From an uncultured Synechococcus sp. (GTDB lineage Bacteria > Cyanobacteriota > Cyanobacteriia > PCC-6307 > Cyanobiaceae): a stretch of DNA of 5,014 nt. Below are positions 1 through 5,014 of this stretch, piece after piece (position 1 is the stretch's first letter; each line of letters opens with the position of its first letter). The notes beneath the pieces were generated by a model that worked only from the letters and a program-made list of their open reading frames with translations, was not told the DNA's origin and did not search any database. The DNA is taken from assembly GCA_937930135.1 (NCBI GenBank), contig CALGVO010000167.1, positions 1 through 5,014 of the forward strand, written 5' to 3'. The translations under genes were made by a program, and so were the position numbers.

Positions 1-239
1 AACTGCCTGAAGACACAATCTCCACCTACACCGGCCAGCTGGAGCGCATCCTCGATTACGTCGATCAGTTGCAGGCCGTCGATACGGAGGGCGTTTCTCC
101 TACAACCCGCGCCGTTGAGGTGATCAATGCCACCCGCGACGATCGCGTCGTGGCCACTGACGTGCGCGAGGAACTGCTGGATCAGGCTCCACAGCGCGAG
201 GGAGATTTCTTCCGGGTGCCCAAGATCCTGGCGGATTGA
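1..239 (+). CDS. gatC: Aspartyl/glutamyl-tRNA amidotransferase subunit C (GatC), 3' part
   Basis: This is the C-terminal 78 residues of GatC, in the frame that begins at base 3 and ends with TGA at 237-239. The start lies left of the window, and about 15-20 residues are missing compared with the usual 90-100. GatC is the small subunit of the GatCAB complex, which amidates misacylated Glu-tRNA(Gln) and Asp-tRNA(Asn) in the cytoplasm. It wraps around GatA and stabilises the complex. The visible sequence fits the family: a helix with QLERILDYVDQL, the linker VDTEGVSPTTRAVEV, then the extended tail with LREE-like REELLDQAP and the characteristic ending REGDFFRVPKIL. The stop codon is one base from the stop of the convergent crtR. 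A hairpin with a T run at 256-278 may end its transcript. The identification rests on motif recognition and is strong despite the truncation. Confidence 0.93.
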   Translation, partial: LPEDTISTYTGQLERILDYVDQLQAVDTEGVSPTTRAVEVINATRDDRVVATDVREELLDQAPQREGDFFRVPKILAD

Positions 240-240
240 T

Positions 241-1296
241 TCACGAGCCCCGACGGGACGGCGTCACAGCCGTCCTTTGCAACAGGTTCAACCACCCACG
301 TCGCATGCGACGGCTCGGCATCACCCGGGCCAGAGGTCGCATCTTGCTGCCATGGGGTTTGTGGCTCCGCACCCCGAGAAAGATGTCATAAAGGAAGTTC
401 ACCAAATCATGACGTGTCTCGAATAAACCCAGACGTTGAGGTGATCCCTTCGAATCCAGTAGCGGCTTGGTGGCTTCATAGGCCGGCTTGTATTCAAACC
501 AGGGGATCGACGGCCAGAGGTGATGCACCAGGTGATAGTTCTGGCCCATGATCAGCCAGTTCATCGTTCTCCCCGGATACACGCGAGCGTTCAACCAGCG
601 GTTGCGCGACAGAAAAGGGCGGTGGGGCAGGTAATCAAAAAACAACCCCAACGTGACACCCACCATCAGGGCAGGGGCAAACCAGCAATTGAAGATGAAA
701 GGCAGGAAGCCAAAGCGCACCGCCGCCGCGATGATCGTGAAAAACACGGCACGCTCCAGGCCCCATTGCATCAATTCCCAGCGCTTCCAGAGCTTGCGCT
801 GAAAGAAAAACACCTCATGATAGAAGAAACGCGGCGCAATCAACCAGAGCGGGCCAAAGGTGCTCACGATGTGGTCGGGGTCGTTCTTCGGATCGTTCAC
901 ATGGGAGTGGTGCTGGAGATGCACGCGGGTGAACACGGGAAAGCTGAATCCCAGCAGCAGGGCTGAGCCATGGCCCATCGCCTGGTTGATCCAGGGCACC
1001 GGATGGGCCGCCTTATGGCAGGCGTCGTGCACGACCGTGCCTTCCAGATGAAGAGCAAGAAACCCGGTGATCAGCAGCAAGGGCAGAGGCCAGCCCCCCA
1101 CAAACCATCCCCACACCGTGAGGGCAGCCAAGCCGTAACCGCCAAGAAAGAGCGCCACGGTGGGATTCCAGGCCCCGGGAGGATCCAGGAATTCCTTAGG
1201 CACGGAACGGAGTGGTGCGACAGCCTGCGGGGGCGTGTCGCCCGACGACGCCATGGCCTGGGACGACGCTTTGGCCTGAACGGAAGCCTGTGTCAT
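241..1296 (-). CDS. crtR: Beta-carotene hydroxylase CrtR (fatty-acid-desaturase-type di-iron enzyme)
   Basis: CrtR adds 3-hydroxyl groups to the beta-ionone rings of beta-carotene, giving cryptoxanthin and then zeaxanthin, at the membrane. The protein has 351 residues from the chosen start. It shows the histidine clusters that bind the di-iron centre: HDACH at 90-94 (with LHLEGTV just before), HLQHHSH at 126-132 and HLVHH at 255-259, plus a histidine in FFDYLPHRPF near 225. Hydrophobic segments lie at about 46-64, 70-87, 107-122, 182-197 and 202-222, as expected for an integral membrane hydroxylase. The first 35 residues are Ala/Ser/Gln-rich and probably disordered; the C-terminal 40 are very basic. 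An ATG 24 bases further upstream (1320) would add MLRGSRPP. I prefer 1296 because a purine-rich AGAGGG precedes it and nothing resembling a ribosome site precedes 1320. It is slightly longer than the roughly 310 residues of Synechocystis CrtR because of both tails. The cluster pattern and the YLPHRPF and NDPKNDPDH stretches favour CrtR over an acyl-lipid desaturase. Transcription may come from its own promoter or by read-through from the tRNA gene upstream. Confidence 0.93.
   Translation of the reverse strand: MTQASVQAKASSQAMASSGDTPPQAVAPLRSVPKEFLDPPGAWNPTVALFLGGYGLAALTVWGWFVGGWPLPLLLITGFLALHLEGTVVHDACHKAAHPVPWINQAMGHGSALLLGFSFPVFTRVHLQHHSHVNDPKNDPDHIVSTFGPLWLIAPRFFYHEVFFFQRKLWKRWELMQWGLERAVFFTIIAAAVRFGFLPFIFNCWFAPALMVGVTLGLFFDYLPHRPFLSRNRWLNARVYPGRTMNWLIMGQNYHLVHHLWPSIPWFEYKPAYEATKPLLDSKGSPQRLGLFETRHDLVNFLYDIFLGVRSHKPHGSKMRPLARVMPSRRMRRGWLNLLQRTAVTPSRRGS
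256..278 (+). terminator. Likely intrinsic terminator of gatC, inside the crtR 3' end
   Basis: A perfect 7-bp inverted repeat (GGACGGC at 256-262, GCCGTCC at 269-275) encloses a 6-nt loop and is followed by TTT. It begins 17 bases after the gatC stop codon, the expected place for a rho-independent terminator on the + strand. On the other strand no T run follows, so it is directional. The T tract is short, so it may be leaky. The whole hairpin lies in the last codons of crtR (the RTAVTPS region), so the DNA is constrained by both roles. That it terminates transcription is inferred from the sequence only. Confidence 0.5.
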
Positions 1297-1308
1297 CGGT
1301 GGACGCGA

Positions 1309-1314
1309 CCCTCT
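1309..1314 (-). promoter_or_regulatory. Weak ribosome binding site supporting the crtR start at 1296
   Basis: Read on the - strand, AGAGGG lies 12 nt before the ATG at 1296-1294. The match to the Shine-Dalgarno core is imperfect and the spacing is a little long. The alternative ATG at 1320-1318 is preceded by CTTCTGGC, which has no purine-rich stretch, so the weak site still tips the choice to 1296. Confidence 0.35.
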
Positions 1315-1353
1315 CAACATGCCAGAAGCGTTATGACCCTAGGTGACCAGTCA

Positions 1354-1435
1354 TGCCCACCGGGGGACTTGAACCCCCACGACCGAAGCCACTGGTACCT
1401 AAAACCAGCGCGTCTACCAATTCCGCCAGATGGGC
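1354..1435 (-). tRNA. trnL-UAG: tRNA-Leu (anticodon UAG)
   Basis: The - strand folds into a class II tRNA of 82 nt. The acceptor stem pairs GCCCATC with GGTGGGC (one G-U pair), with discriminator A as is usual for leucine. The D arm carries AATTGGTAGACGC. The anticodon stem CTGGT/ACCAG encloses TTTAGGT, giving anticodon UAG (plus-strand 1399-1401), which decodes CUA and probably other CUN codons. A 13-nt variable region allows the long variable arm expected for leucine tRNAs. The T arm is five G-C pairs around TTCAAGT. CCA is not encoded: the bases after the discriminator are TGA, so the end must be added by nucleotidyltransferase. A promoter-like pair lies immediately upstream. No hairpin with a T run follows before crtR, which starts 57 bp downstream on the same strand. 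Confidence 0.97.
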
Positions 1436-1437
1436 AA

Positions 1438-1448
1438 GGATTGAATCC
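1438..1448. repeat. Short inverted repeat in the divergent spacer
   Basis: GGATT and AATCC form a perfect 5-bp inverted repeat around a single G. It covers the end of the candidate tRNA -10 box and the likely transcription start. The centre is too tight for an RNA hairpin, so if it means anything it would be a DNA-level site. Chance is a reasonable explanation for a repeat this short. Confidence 0.3.
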
Positions 1449-1474
1449 TAGGCATCGGCCCAGAATGGACTCAA
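1445..1474 (-). promoter_or_regulatory. Candidate sigma-70-type promoter for tRNA-Leu
   Basis: On the - strand, TTGAGT (plus-strand 1469-1474) and TAGGAT (1445-1450) are separated by 18 bp and match the TTGACA/TATAAT consensus at four positions each. Transcription would start about 2-3 nt before the mature tRNA 5' end at 1435, leaving a very short leader for RNase P. The position is well suited, but the boxes are only moderate matches and no start site has been observed. Confidence 0.45.
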
Positions 1475-1490
1475 GCGGCGGAATGTTCGA

Positions 1491-2075
1491 ATGCTGGCCA
1501 CCCTCACAGGGGATCTCTGTCTGCTGGCGGGTCTGGCCCTGCTGCTGCTGCCCCTGCTCGCCACCGAGCTGAGCCGCCCCCGCGACAGCGCCTGGGGAGC
1601 CCTGGTGCTCCTGCTCGGGCTGGTGCTGGTGACCAGCAGTGATCGCCTGCGCGGCGCCCCGATGCTGGCCGTGGTCTGCGCCACGCTGCTGATCACCCGA
1701 TTGGGGGTGGAGGTTGGCCAGGGGCGCTGGAACCAACTCGGCGAGGAGGAGCGCCAACGGCTGCGGTCCAGCGAACGCTGGCGCACCAGCCTGCAGCAGT
1801 TGCTGGCTGCCATCCGTCGCCTGGCCGGCAACACCGGCAGCGCCCTGGCCAGCCTCCAACCCCAAAGCGCCGCTCCCGACCGTCCGGAGGGAAGCAACCG
1901 CAGCGGCAAGCGCTGGGTGAGGCCCGAACCATCAGAACAACAACAAGCGGAAGAACCCCCTGCAGCACAGGACGCCGCCGCAGGAGCGCCATCAGGCCCA
2001 GGGACGTCTGTTGCCGACGATCCGGAACCCACAGCGGATCCGCAATCCACCGAAGCTGCCAGCAAGGACGGATAA
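1491..2075 (+). CDS. Membrane protein of unknown function, possibly Ycf66-related
   Basis: This 194-residue protein has no firmly recognised function. The N-terminal 75 residues are very rich in leucine and form two or three membrane helices, at about 5-24, 34-48 and 55-71, with the polar link ELSRPRDS between the first two. Residues 80-112 (GRWNQLGEEERQRL onward) look like a charged amphipathic helix. Residues 115-194 are low in hydrophobics and rich in Pro, Glu, Gln, Ala and Ser, probably disordered, with one basic patch GKRWVRPE at 139-146. The order of helix, link, helix, then RL..APML and a helix ending in VEV resembles the N-terminal part of Ycf66, a cyanobacterial and plastid family of unknown role. 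I infer at most a distant relation. The ATG at 1491 is the only reasonable start: an in-frame TAG lies at 1449-1451 with no start codon between. Only a weak GGCGG precedes it. The gene is divergent from tRNA-Leu across 55 bp and ends 22 bp before ileS, so the two probably share a transcript. Continuous good coding sequence and the tight fit between neighbours argue that it is real. Confidence 0.8.
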   Translation: MLATLTGDLCLLAGLALLLLPLLATELSRPRDSAWGALVLLLGLVLVTSSDRLRGAPMLAVVCATLLITRLGVEVGQGRWNQLGEEERQRLRSSERWRTSLQQLLAAIRRLAGNTGSALASLQPQSAAPDRPEGSNRSGKRWVRPEPSEQQQAEEPPAAQDAAAGAPSGPGTSVADDPEPTADPQSTEAASKDG

Positions 2076-2097
2076 TTCCGGTTGCCACAGCGCCACC

Positions 2098-5007
2098 GTG
2101 ACCGAACAGACGCGCCCTGACGCTGACGCGCGCCCGTCCTACAAGGACACCCTCAATCTGCTGGAGACCGGTTTTGGGATGCGCGCCAATGCCATCCAGC
2201 GCGAGCCGGAACTCCAAGCCCTCTGGCGCGAGCGAGGCATCGATCTCGAGCTGGGGCTGAGCAACCCGGGTCCGGTATTCACACTGCACGACGGGCCGCC
2301 TTACGCCAACGGCGCCCTGCACATGGGCCACGCCCTCAACAAGGTGCTCAAAGACATCATCAACAAGCACCGGCTGATGCAGGGCCGCCAGGTGCGCTTC
2401 GTGCCCGGCTGGGACTGCCACGGCCTGCCGATCGAGCTCAAGGTGCTTCAGGCGATGGACCAGGAGCAACGCCAGGCCCTGACCCCTCTCAAGCTGCGCA
2501 AGAAAGCCGCCGCCTACGCCCGCAAGCAGGTGGAGGCTCAGATGACCGGCTTCAAACGCTGGGGCATCTGGGCCGACTGGGACCACCCCTATCTGACCCT
2601 TCAGAAGGAGTACGAAGCGGCTCAGATCGAAGTGTTCGGCAGCATGGCCCTCAAGGGCCATATCTACCGAGGCCTCAAGCCGGTGCACTGGAGCCCCAGC
2701 TCCCGCACCGCGCTGGCGGAAGCCGAACTGGACTATCCCGACGGTCACACCAGCCCGAGCGTCTATGTGGCCTTCCCAGCCCTGGAGGCCCCGCCAGCGC
2801 TCCGGGCAGCACTGAAGCAGCAGGGTGTTGAGCTGCCAGCGGACGGCGACGCCCTGCAGGACGCCCTGCAGGTGGCGATCTGGACCACCACGCCCTGGAC
2901 CCTGCCTGCCAACCTGGCCGTGTCGGTCAATGACCGCCTCGACTACTGCCTGGCCGACGACGGCAGGGGTCGCTTGCTGATCGTGGCCGCCGACCTGTGC
3001 GACACCCTCGCCGAAAAACTCGAGCGCCCGCTGGCGGCGAAGGCCGTCGTGAAAGGAGCGCTGCTGGCGGGGCTCGCCTACCGCCATCCCCTCTTGGATC
3101 GGCACAGCCCTGTGGTGATCGGCGGCGACTACATCACCACCGAATCGGGCACGGGCCTGGTGCACACCGCACCCGGCCATGGCGTGGATGACTTCAACAC
3201 CGGCCGCAAGCATGACCTGCCGGTGCTCTGCCCGGTGGATGAAGCCGGCACCCTGACGGAGGAGGCCGGCCCCTTTGCGGGCCTGAACGTGCTCAAGGAC
3301 GCCAACCCGACAATCATCGAAGCTCTCGAAGCAGCCGGTGCCCTGCTGCTGCAGGAGAGCTACGGCCACCGCTATCCCTACGACTGGCGCACGAAGAAAC
3401 CCACGATCTTCCGGGCGACGGAACAGTGGTTCGCCTCCGTGGAGGGCTTCCGCAACGAAGCCCTCGCCGCCATCGACGCGGTGGAGTGGCTGCCGGCCTC
3501 CGGCCGCAACCGGATCGAAGCGATGGTGGCGGAACGGGGTGACTGGTGCATCTCGCGCCAGCGCACCTGGGGTGTGCCGATCCCCGTGTTTTATCACCGC
3601 AGCAGCGGCGAGGTGCTGCTCAACGCCGACTCCATCGCCCACATTCAGGCACTGATCGCCGAACACGGTGCCGACGTTTGGTGGGAGAAAGACGAATCCG
3701 AGCTACTCCCCCCCAGCCATCAGGGCGAAGCAGCGCAGTGGCGCAAGGGCACCGACACGATGGATGTGTGGTTCGATTCCGGCTCCAGCTGGGCCGCCGT
3801 CGCCAGCCAGCGCGATGGTCTCAGCTATCCGGCCGATCTCTATCTGGAGGGATCGGATCAGCACCGCGGCTGGTTCCAGAGCTCCCTGCTCACCTCGGTG
3901 GCGGTGAATGGCCATGCCCCTTACCGGACGGTGCTCACCCACGGATTCGCCCTCGACGAGAAGGGCCGCAAGATGAGCAAATCCCTCGGCAATGTGGTGG
4001 ATCCGATGGTGATCATCGAGGGTGGCAAGAACCAGAAACAGGAACCTCCCTACGGCGCCGATGTGCTGCGTCTCTGGGTGAGTTCCGTCGACTATTCCGC
4101 CGATGTGCCGATCGGCGCCGGCATCCTGCGCCAACTCGCCGATGTGTACCGCAAGGTGCGCAACACCGCGCGCTATCTGCTCGGCAACCTCCACGATTTC
4201 GATCCCGGCCGCGATGCCATCCCGGTGGAAGCGCTGCCACTGCTCGATCGCTGGATGCTGCAGCGCACGGCCGTGGTGCTCGATGAGATCAGCGAAGCCT
4301 TCGAACGCTACGAGTTCTTCCGCTTCTTCCAGCTGCTGCAGAACTACTGCGTTGCCGATCTCTCCAACTTCTACCTCGACATCGCCAAGGACAGGCTCTA
4401 TGTGAGTGCACCGAACGACCGGCGGCGGCGCAGCTGCCAGACGGTGATGGCGTTGATCATCGAACGCCTTGCCGGAGCGATTGCACCCGTGCTTTGCCAC
4501 ATGGCCGAAGACATCTGGCAGAACCTGCCCTACGCCGTGGCCGAAGACTCGGTGTTCCGGCGCGGCTGGCCCGTGGTGCCGGACAGCTGGCGGGACGAGA
4601 GCCTGAATGCGCCGATGCAACAGCTGCGCGACCTGCGCGGCGCGGTGAACCGGGTGCTGGAAGAGTGCCGCGGCCGGCAGGAACTGGGGGCCTCGTTGGA
4701 GGCCGCGGTGCGGGTCGACGCCCGCTCCGCGTCGCTCCAGTCAGCGCTCACCTGGCTGGCCGACCACGGTGATCCGGAGGTGGATGGATTGCGGGATTGG
4801 CTGCTGGTGTCCCAGCTGCAACTCGGGGGCGAACCCTGGGCGGAACTGCTGGCCAGCGACGACGCCAATCCCCTCGCCGTGATCGAGGTGGCGCGCGCCC
4901 GCGGCGAAAAATGCGAACGCTGTTGGCATTACGAAAGCGACATCGGCCAGCATGCCGATCACCCCAGCCTCTGCGGCCGCTGCGTGGCTGTGCTCAAACG
5001 GCGCTGA
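2098..5007 (+). CDS. ileS: Isoleucyl-tRNA synthetase (IleS), complete
   Basis: IleS charges tRNA(Ile) with isoleucine using ATP in the cytoplasm and hydrolyses mischarged valine. The 969-residue protein is close to the usual bacterial length. The catalytic Rossmann fold carries HMGH at 75-78 (the HIGH motif) after LHDGPPYANGAL, and KMSKS at 625-629. Further class I landmarks are WCISRQRTWGVPIP at 483-496, DVWFDSGSSW at 556-565 and YLEGSDQHRGWFQSSL at 582-597. The CP1 editing domain has WTTTPWTLPAN at 262-272 and HTAPGHGVDD at 356-365, including the His and Asp (H356, D365) equivalent to E. coli H333 and D342. The helical anticodon-binding region follows KMSKS. The C terminus holds a zinc site with Cys 939, 942, 959 and 962, the same spacing as in E. 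coli. All key residues are present, and it is the ordinary bacterial type rather than the eukaryote-like mupirocin-resistant type. The frame is open back to a TTG at 2011, but that start would overlap the preceding gene by 65 bp and add a 29-residue Arg/Pro-rich lead. GTG at 2098, 22 bp after the preceding stop, gives a normal N terminus. No clear ribosome site is visible. Confidence 0.97.
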   Translation: MTEQTRPDADARPSYKDTLNLLETGFGMRANAIQREPELQALWRERGIDLELGLSNPGPVFTLHDGPPYANGALHMGHALNKVLKDIINKHRLMQGRQVRFVPGWDCHGLPIELKVLQAMDQEQRQALTPLKLRKKAAAYARKQVEAQMTGFKRWGIWADWDHPYLTLQKEYEAAQIEVFGSMALKGHIYRGLKPVHWSPSSRTALAEAELDYPDGHTSPSVYVAFPALEAPPALRAALKQQGVELPADGDALQDALQVAIWTTTPWTLPANLAVSVNDRLDYCLADDGRGRLLIVAADLCDTLAEKLERPLAAKAVVKGALLAGLAYRHPLLDRHSPVVIGGDYITTESGTGLVHTAPGHGVDDFNTGRKHDLPVLCPVDEAGTLTEEAGPFAGLNVLKDANPTIIEALEAAGALLLQESYGHRYPYDWRTKKPTIFRATEQWFASVEGFRNEALAAIDAVEWLPASGRNRIEAMVAERGDWCISRQRTWGVPIPVFYHRSSGEVLLNADSIAHIQALIAEHGADVWWEKDESELLPPSHQGEAAQWRKGTDTMDVWFDSGSSWAAVASQRDGLSYPADLYLEGSDQHRGWFQSSLLTSVAVNGHAPYRTVLTHGFALDEKGRKMSKSLGNVVDPMVIIEGGKNQKQEPPYGADVLRLWVSSVDYSADVPIGAGILRQLADVYRKVRNTARYLLGNLHDFDPGRDAIPVEALPLLDRWMLQRTAVVLDEISEAFERYEFFRFFQLLQNYCVADLSNFYLDIAKDRLYVSAPNDRRRRSCQTVMALIIERLAGAIAPVLCHMAEDIWQNLPYAVAEDSVFRRGWPVVPDSWRDESLNAPMQQLRDLRGAVNRVLEECRGRQELGASLEAAVRVDARSASLQSALTWLADHGDPEVDGLRDWLLVSQLQLGGEPWAELLASDDANPLAVIEVARARGEKCERCWHYESDIGQHADHPSLCGRCVAVLKRR
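2848..2871 (+). repeat. Perfect 12-bp tandem duplication within ileS
   Basis: The 12-base unit GACGCCCTGCAG occurs twice back to back and encodes DALQDALQ, residues 251-258 of IleS, just before the editing motif WTTTPWTLPAN. It is in frame and falls in a stretch of the CP1 domain whose length varies between species, so it is probably a harmless slippage duplication. Confidence 0.85.
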
Positions 5008-5014
5008 AGCTGCC

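Noticed and set aside
1354..1435. tRNA-Leu as an integration site for a mobile element
   Set aside because: No integrase gene is present, I found no repeated tRNA 3' end in the window, and both flanks are core genes.
970..1572. A 200-codon + strand frame across the crtR 5' half and tRNA-Leu
   Set aside because: It is antisense to crtR and crosses the tRNA gene; low-complexity Arg/Pro/His translation.
1314..1865. A 183-codon - strand frame spanning tRNA-Leu
   Set aside because: It runs through the whole tRNA gene and the reverse of the membrane protein gene; the translation is Gln/Gly/Ala-rich without any family feature.
2076..2097. T-box or other leader riboswitch before ileS
   Set aside because: Only 22 bp separate ileS from the previous gene, with no room for a specifier hairpin or antiterminator. 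T-boxes are mainly a Firmicutes feature.
1693..3666. A 657-codon open frame on the - strand opposite ileS and the membrane protein gene
   Set aside because: It lies antisense to well-supported ileS codons with all catalytic motifs. Its translation has no recognisable domain, and its openness is explained by the GC-rich codon use of ileS.
3546..4286. A 246-codon + strand frame inside ileS
   Set aside because: It overlaps the conserved catalytic half of IleS in another frame, and its Arg/Pro/Gly-rich translation looks like a frame-shifted reading.
3703..4620. A 305-codon open frame on the - strand opposite the ileS 3' half
   Set aside because: His/Ala/Gly/Val-rich translation typical of the antisense of GC-rich codons, with no motif, ribosome site or promoter of its own.
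1..5014. A novel accessory system such as defence, toxin-antitoxin or biosynthetic cluster
   Set aside because: All long coding regions are accounted for by housekeeping or pigment genes. No unexplained gap exceeds 60 bases, and base composition looks even throughout.

Overview
The window comes from a GC-rich cyanobacterium, most likely a picocyanobacterium of the marine/brackish Synechococcus-Cyanobium group. The evidence is a CrtR-type beta-carotene hydroxylase, a cyanobacterial-style IleS with a GTG start, tRNA without an encoded CCA, weak or absent Shine-Dalgarno sites, and no copy of the HIP1 octamer (GCGATCGC) that many other cyanobacteria carry in abundance. The species cannot be fixed from the sequence alone. 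This is ordinary core genome. I see no mobile element, CRISPR array, phage gene or defence-type system.

Layout from left to right: (1) the 3' part of gatC on the + strand (1-239), a subunit of the tRNA-dependent amidotransferase. (2) crtR on the - strand (241-1296), tail-to-tail with gatC and only one base apart; a hairpin with a short T run, likely the gatC terminator, lies inside the last codons of crtR. (3) tRNA-Leu(UAG) on the - strand (1354-1435), 57 bp upstream of crtR and in the same direction, with a plausible sigma-70-type promoter just before it. (4) A 55 bp divergent spacer (1436-1490). (5) On the + strand, a 194-residue membrane protein of unknown function, distantly reminiscent of Ycf66 (1491-2075). 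(6) 22 bp later, a complete ileS (2098-5007), probably in the same transcription unit. Only 7 bases follow ileS.

Three of the five genes serve translation: GatC helps form Gln-tRNA/Asn-tRNA, and the others are tRNA-Leu and isoleucyl-tRNA synthetase. CrtR makes zeaxanthin, the main photoprotective carotenoid of these cells. The genes are not obviously one pathway. The points most worth a second look are the zero-spacing gatC/crtR convergence with a terminator inside coding sequence, the lack of any terminator between tRNA-Leu and crtR, and the uncharacterised membrane protein preceding ileS.
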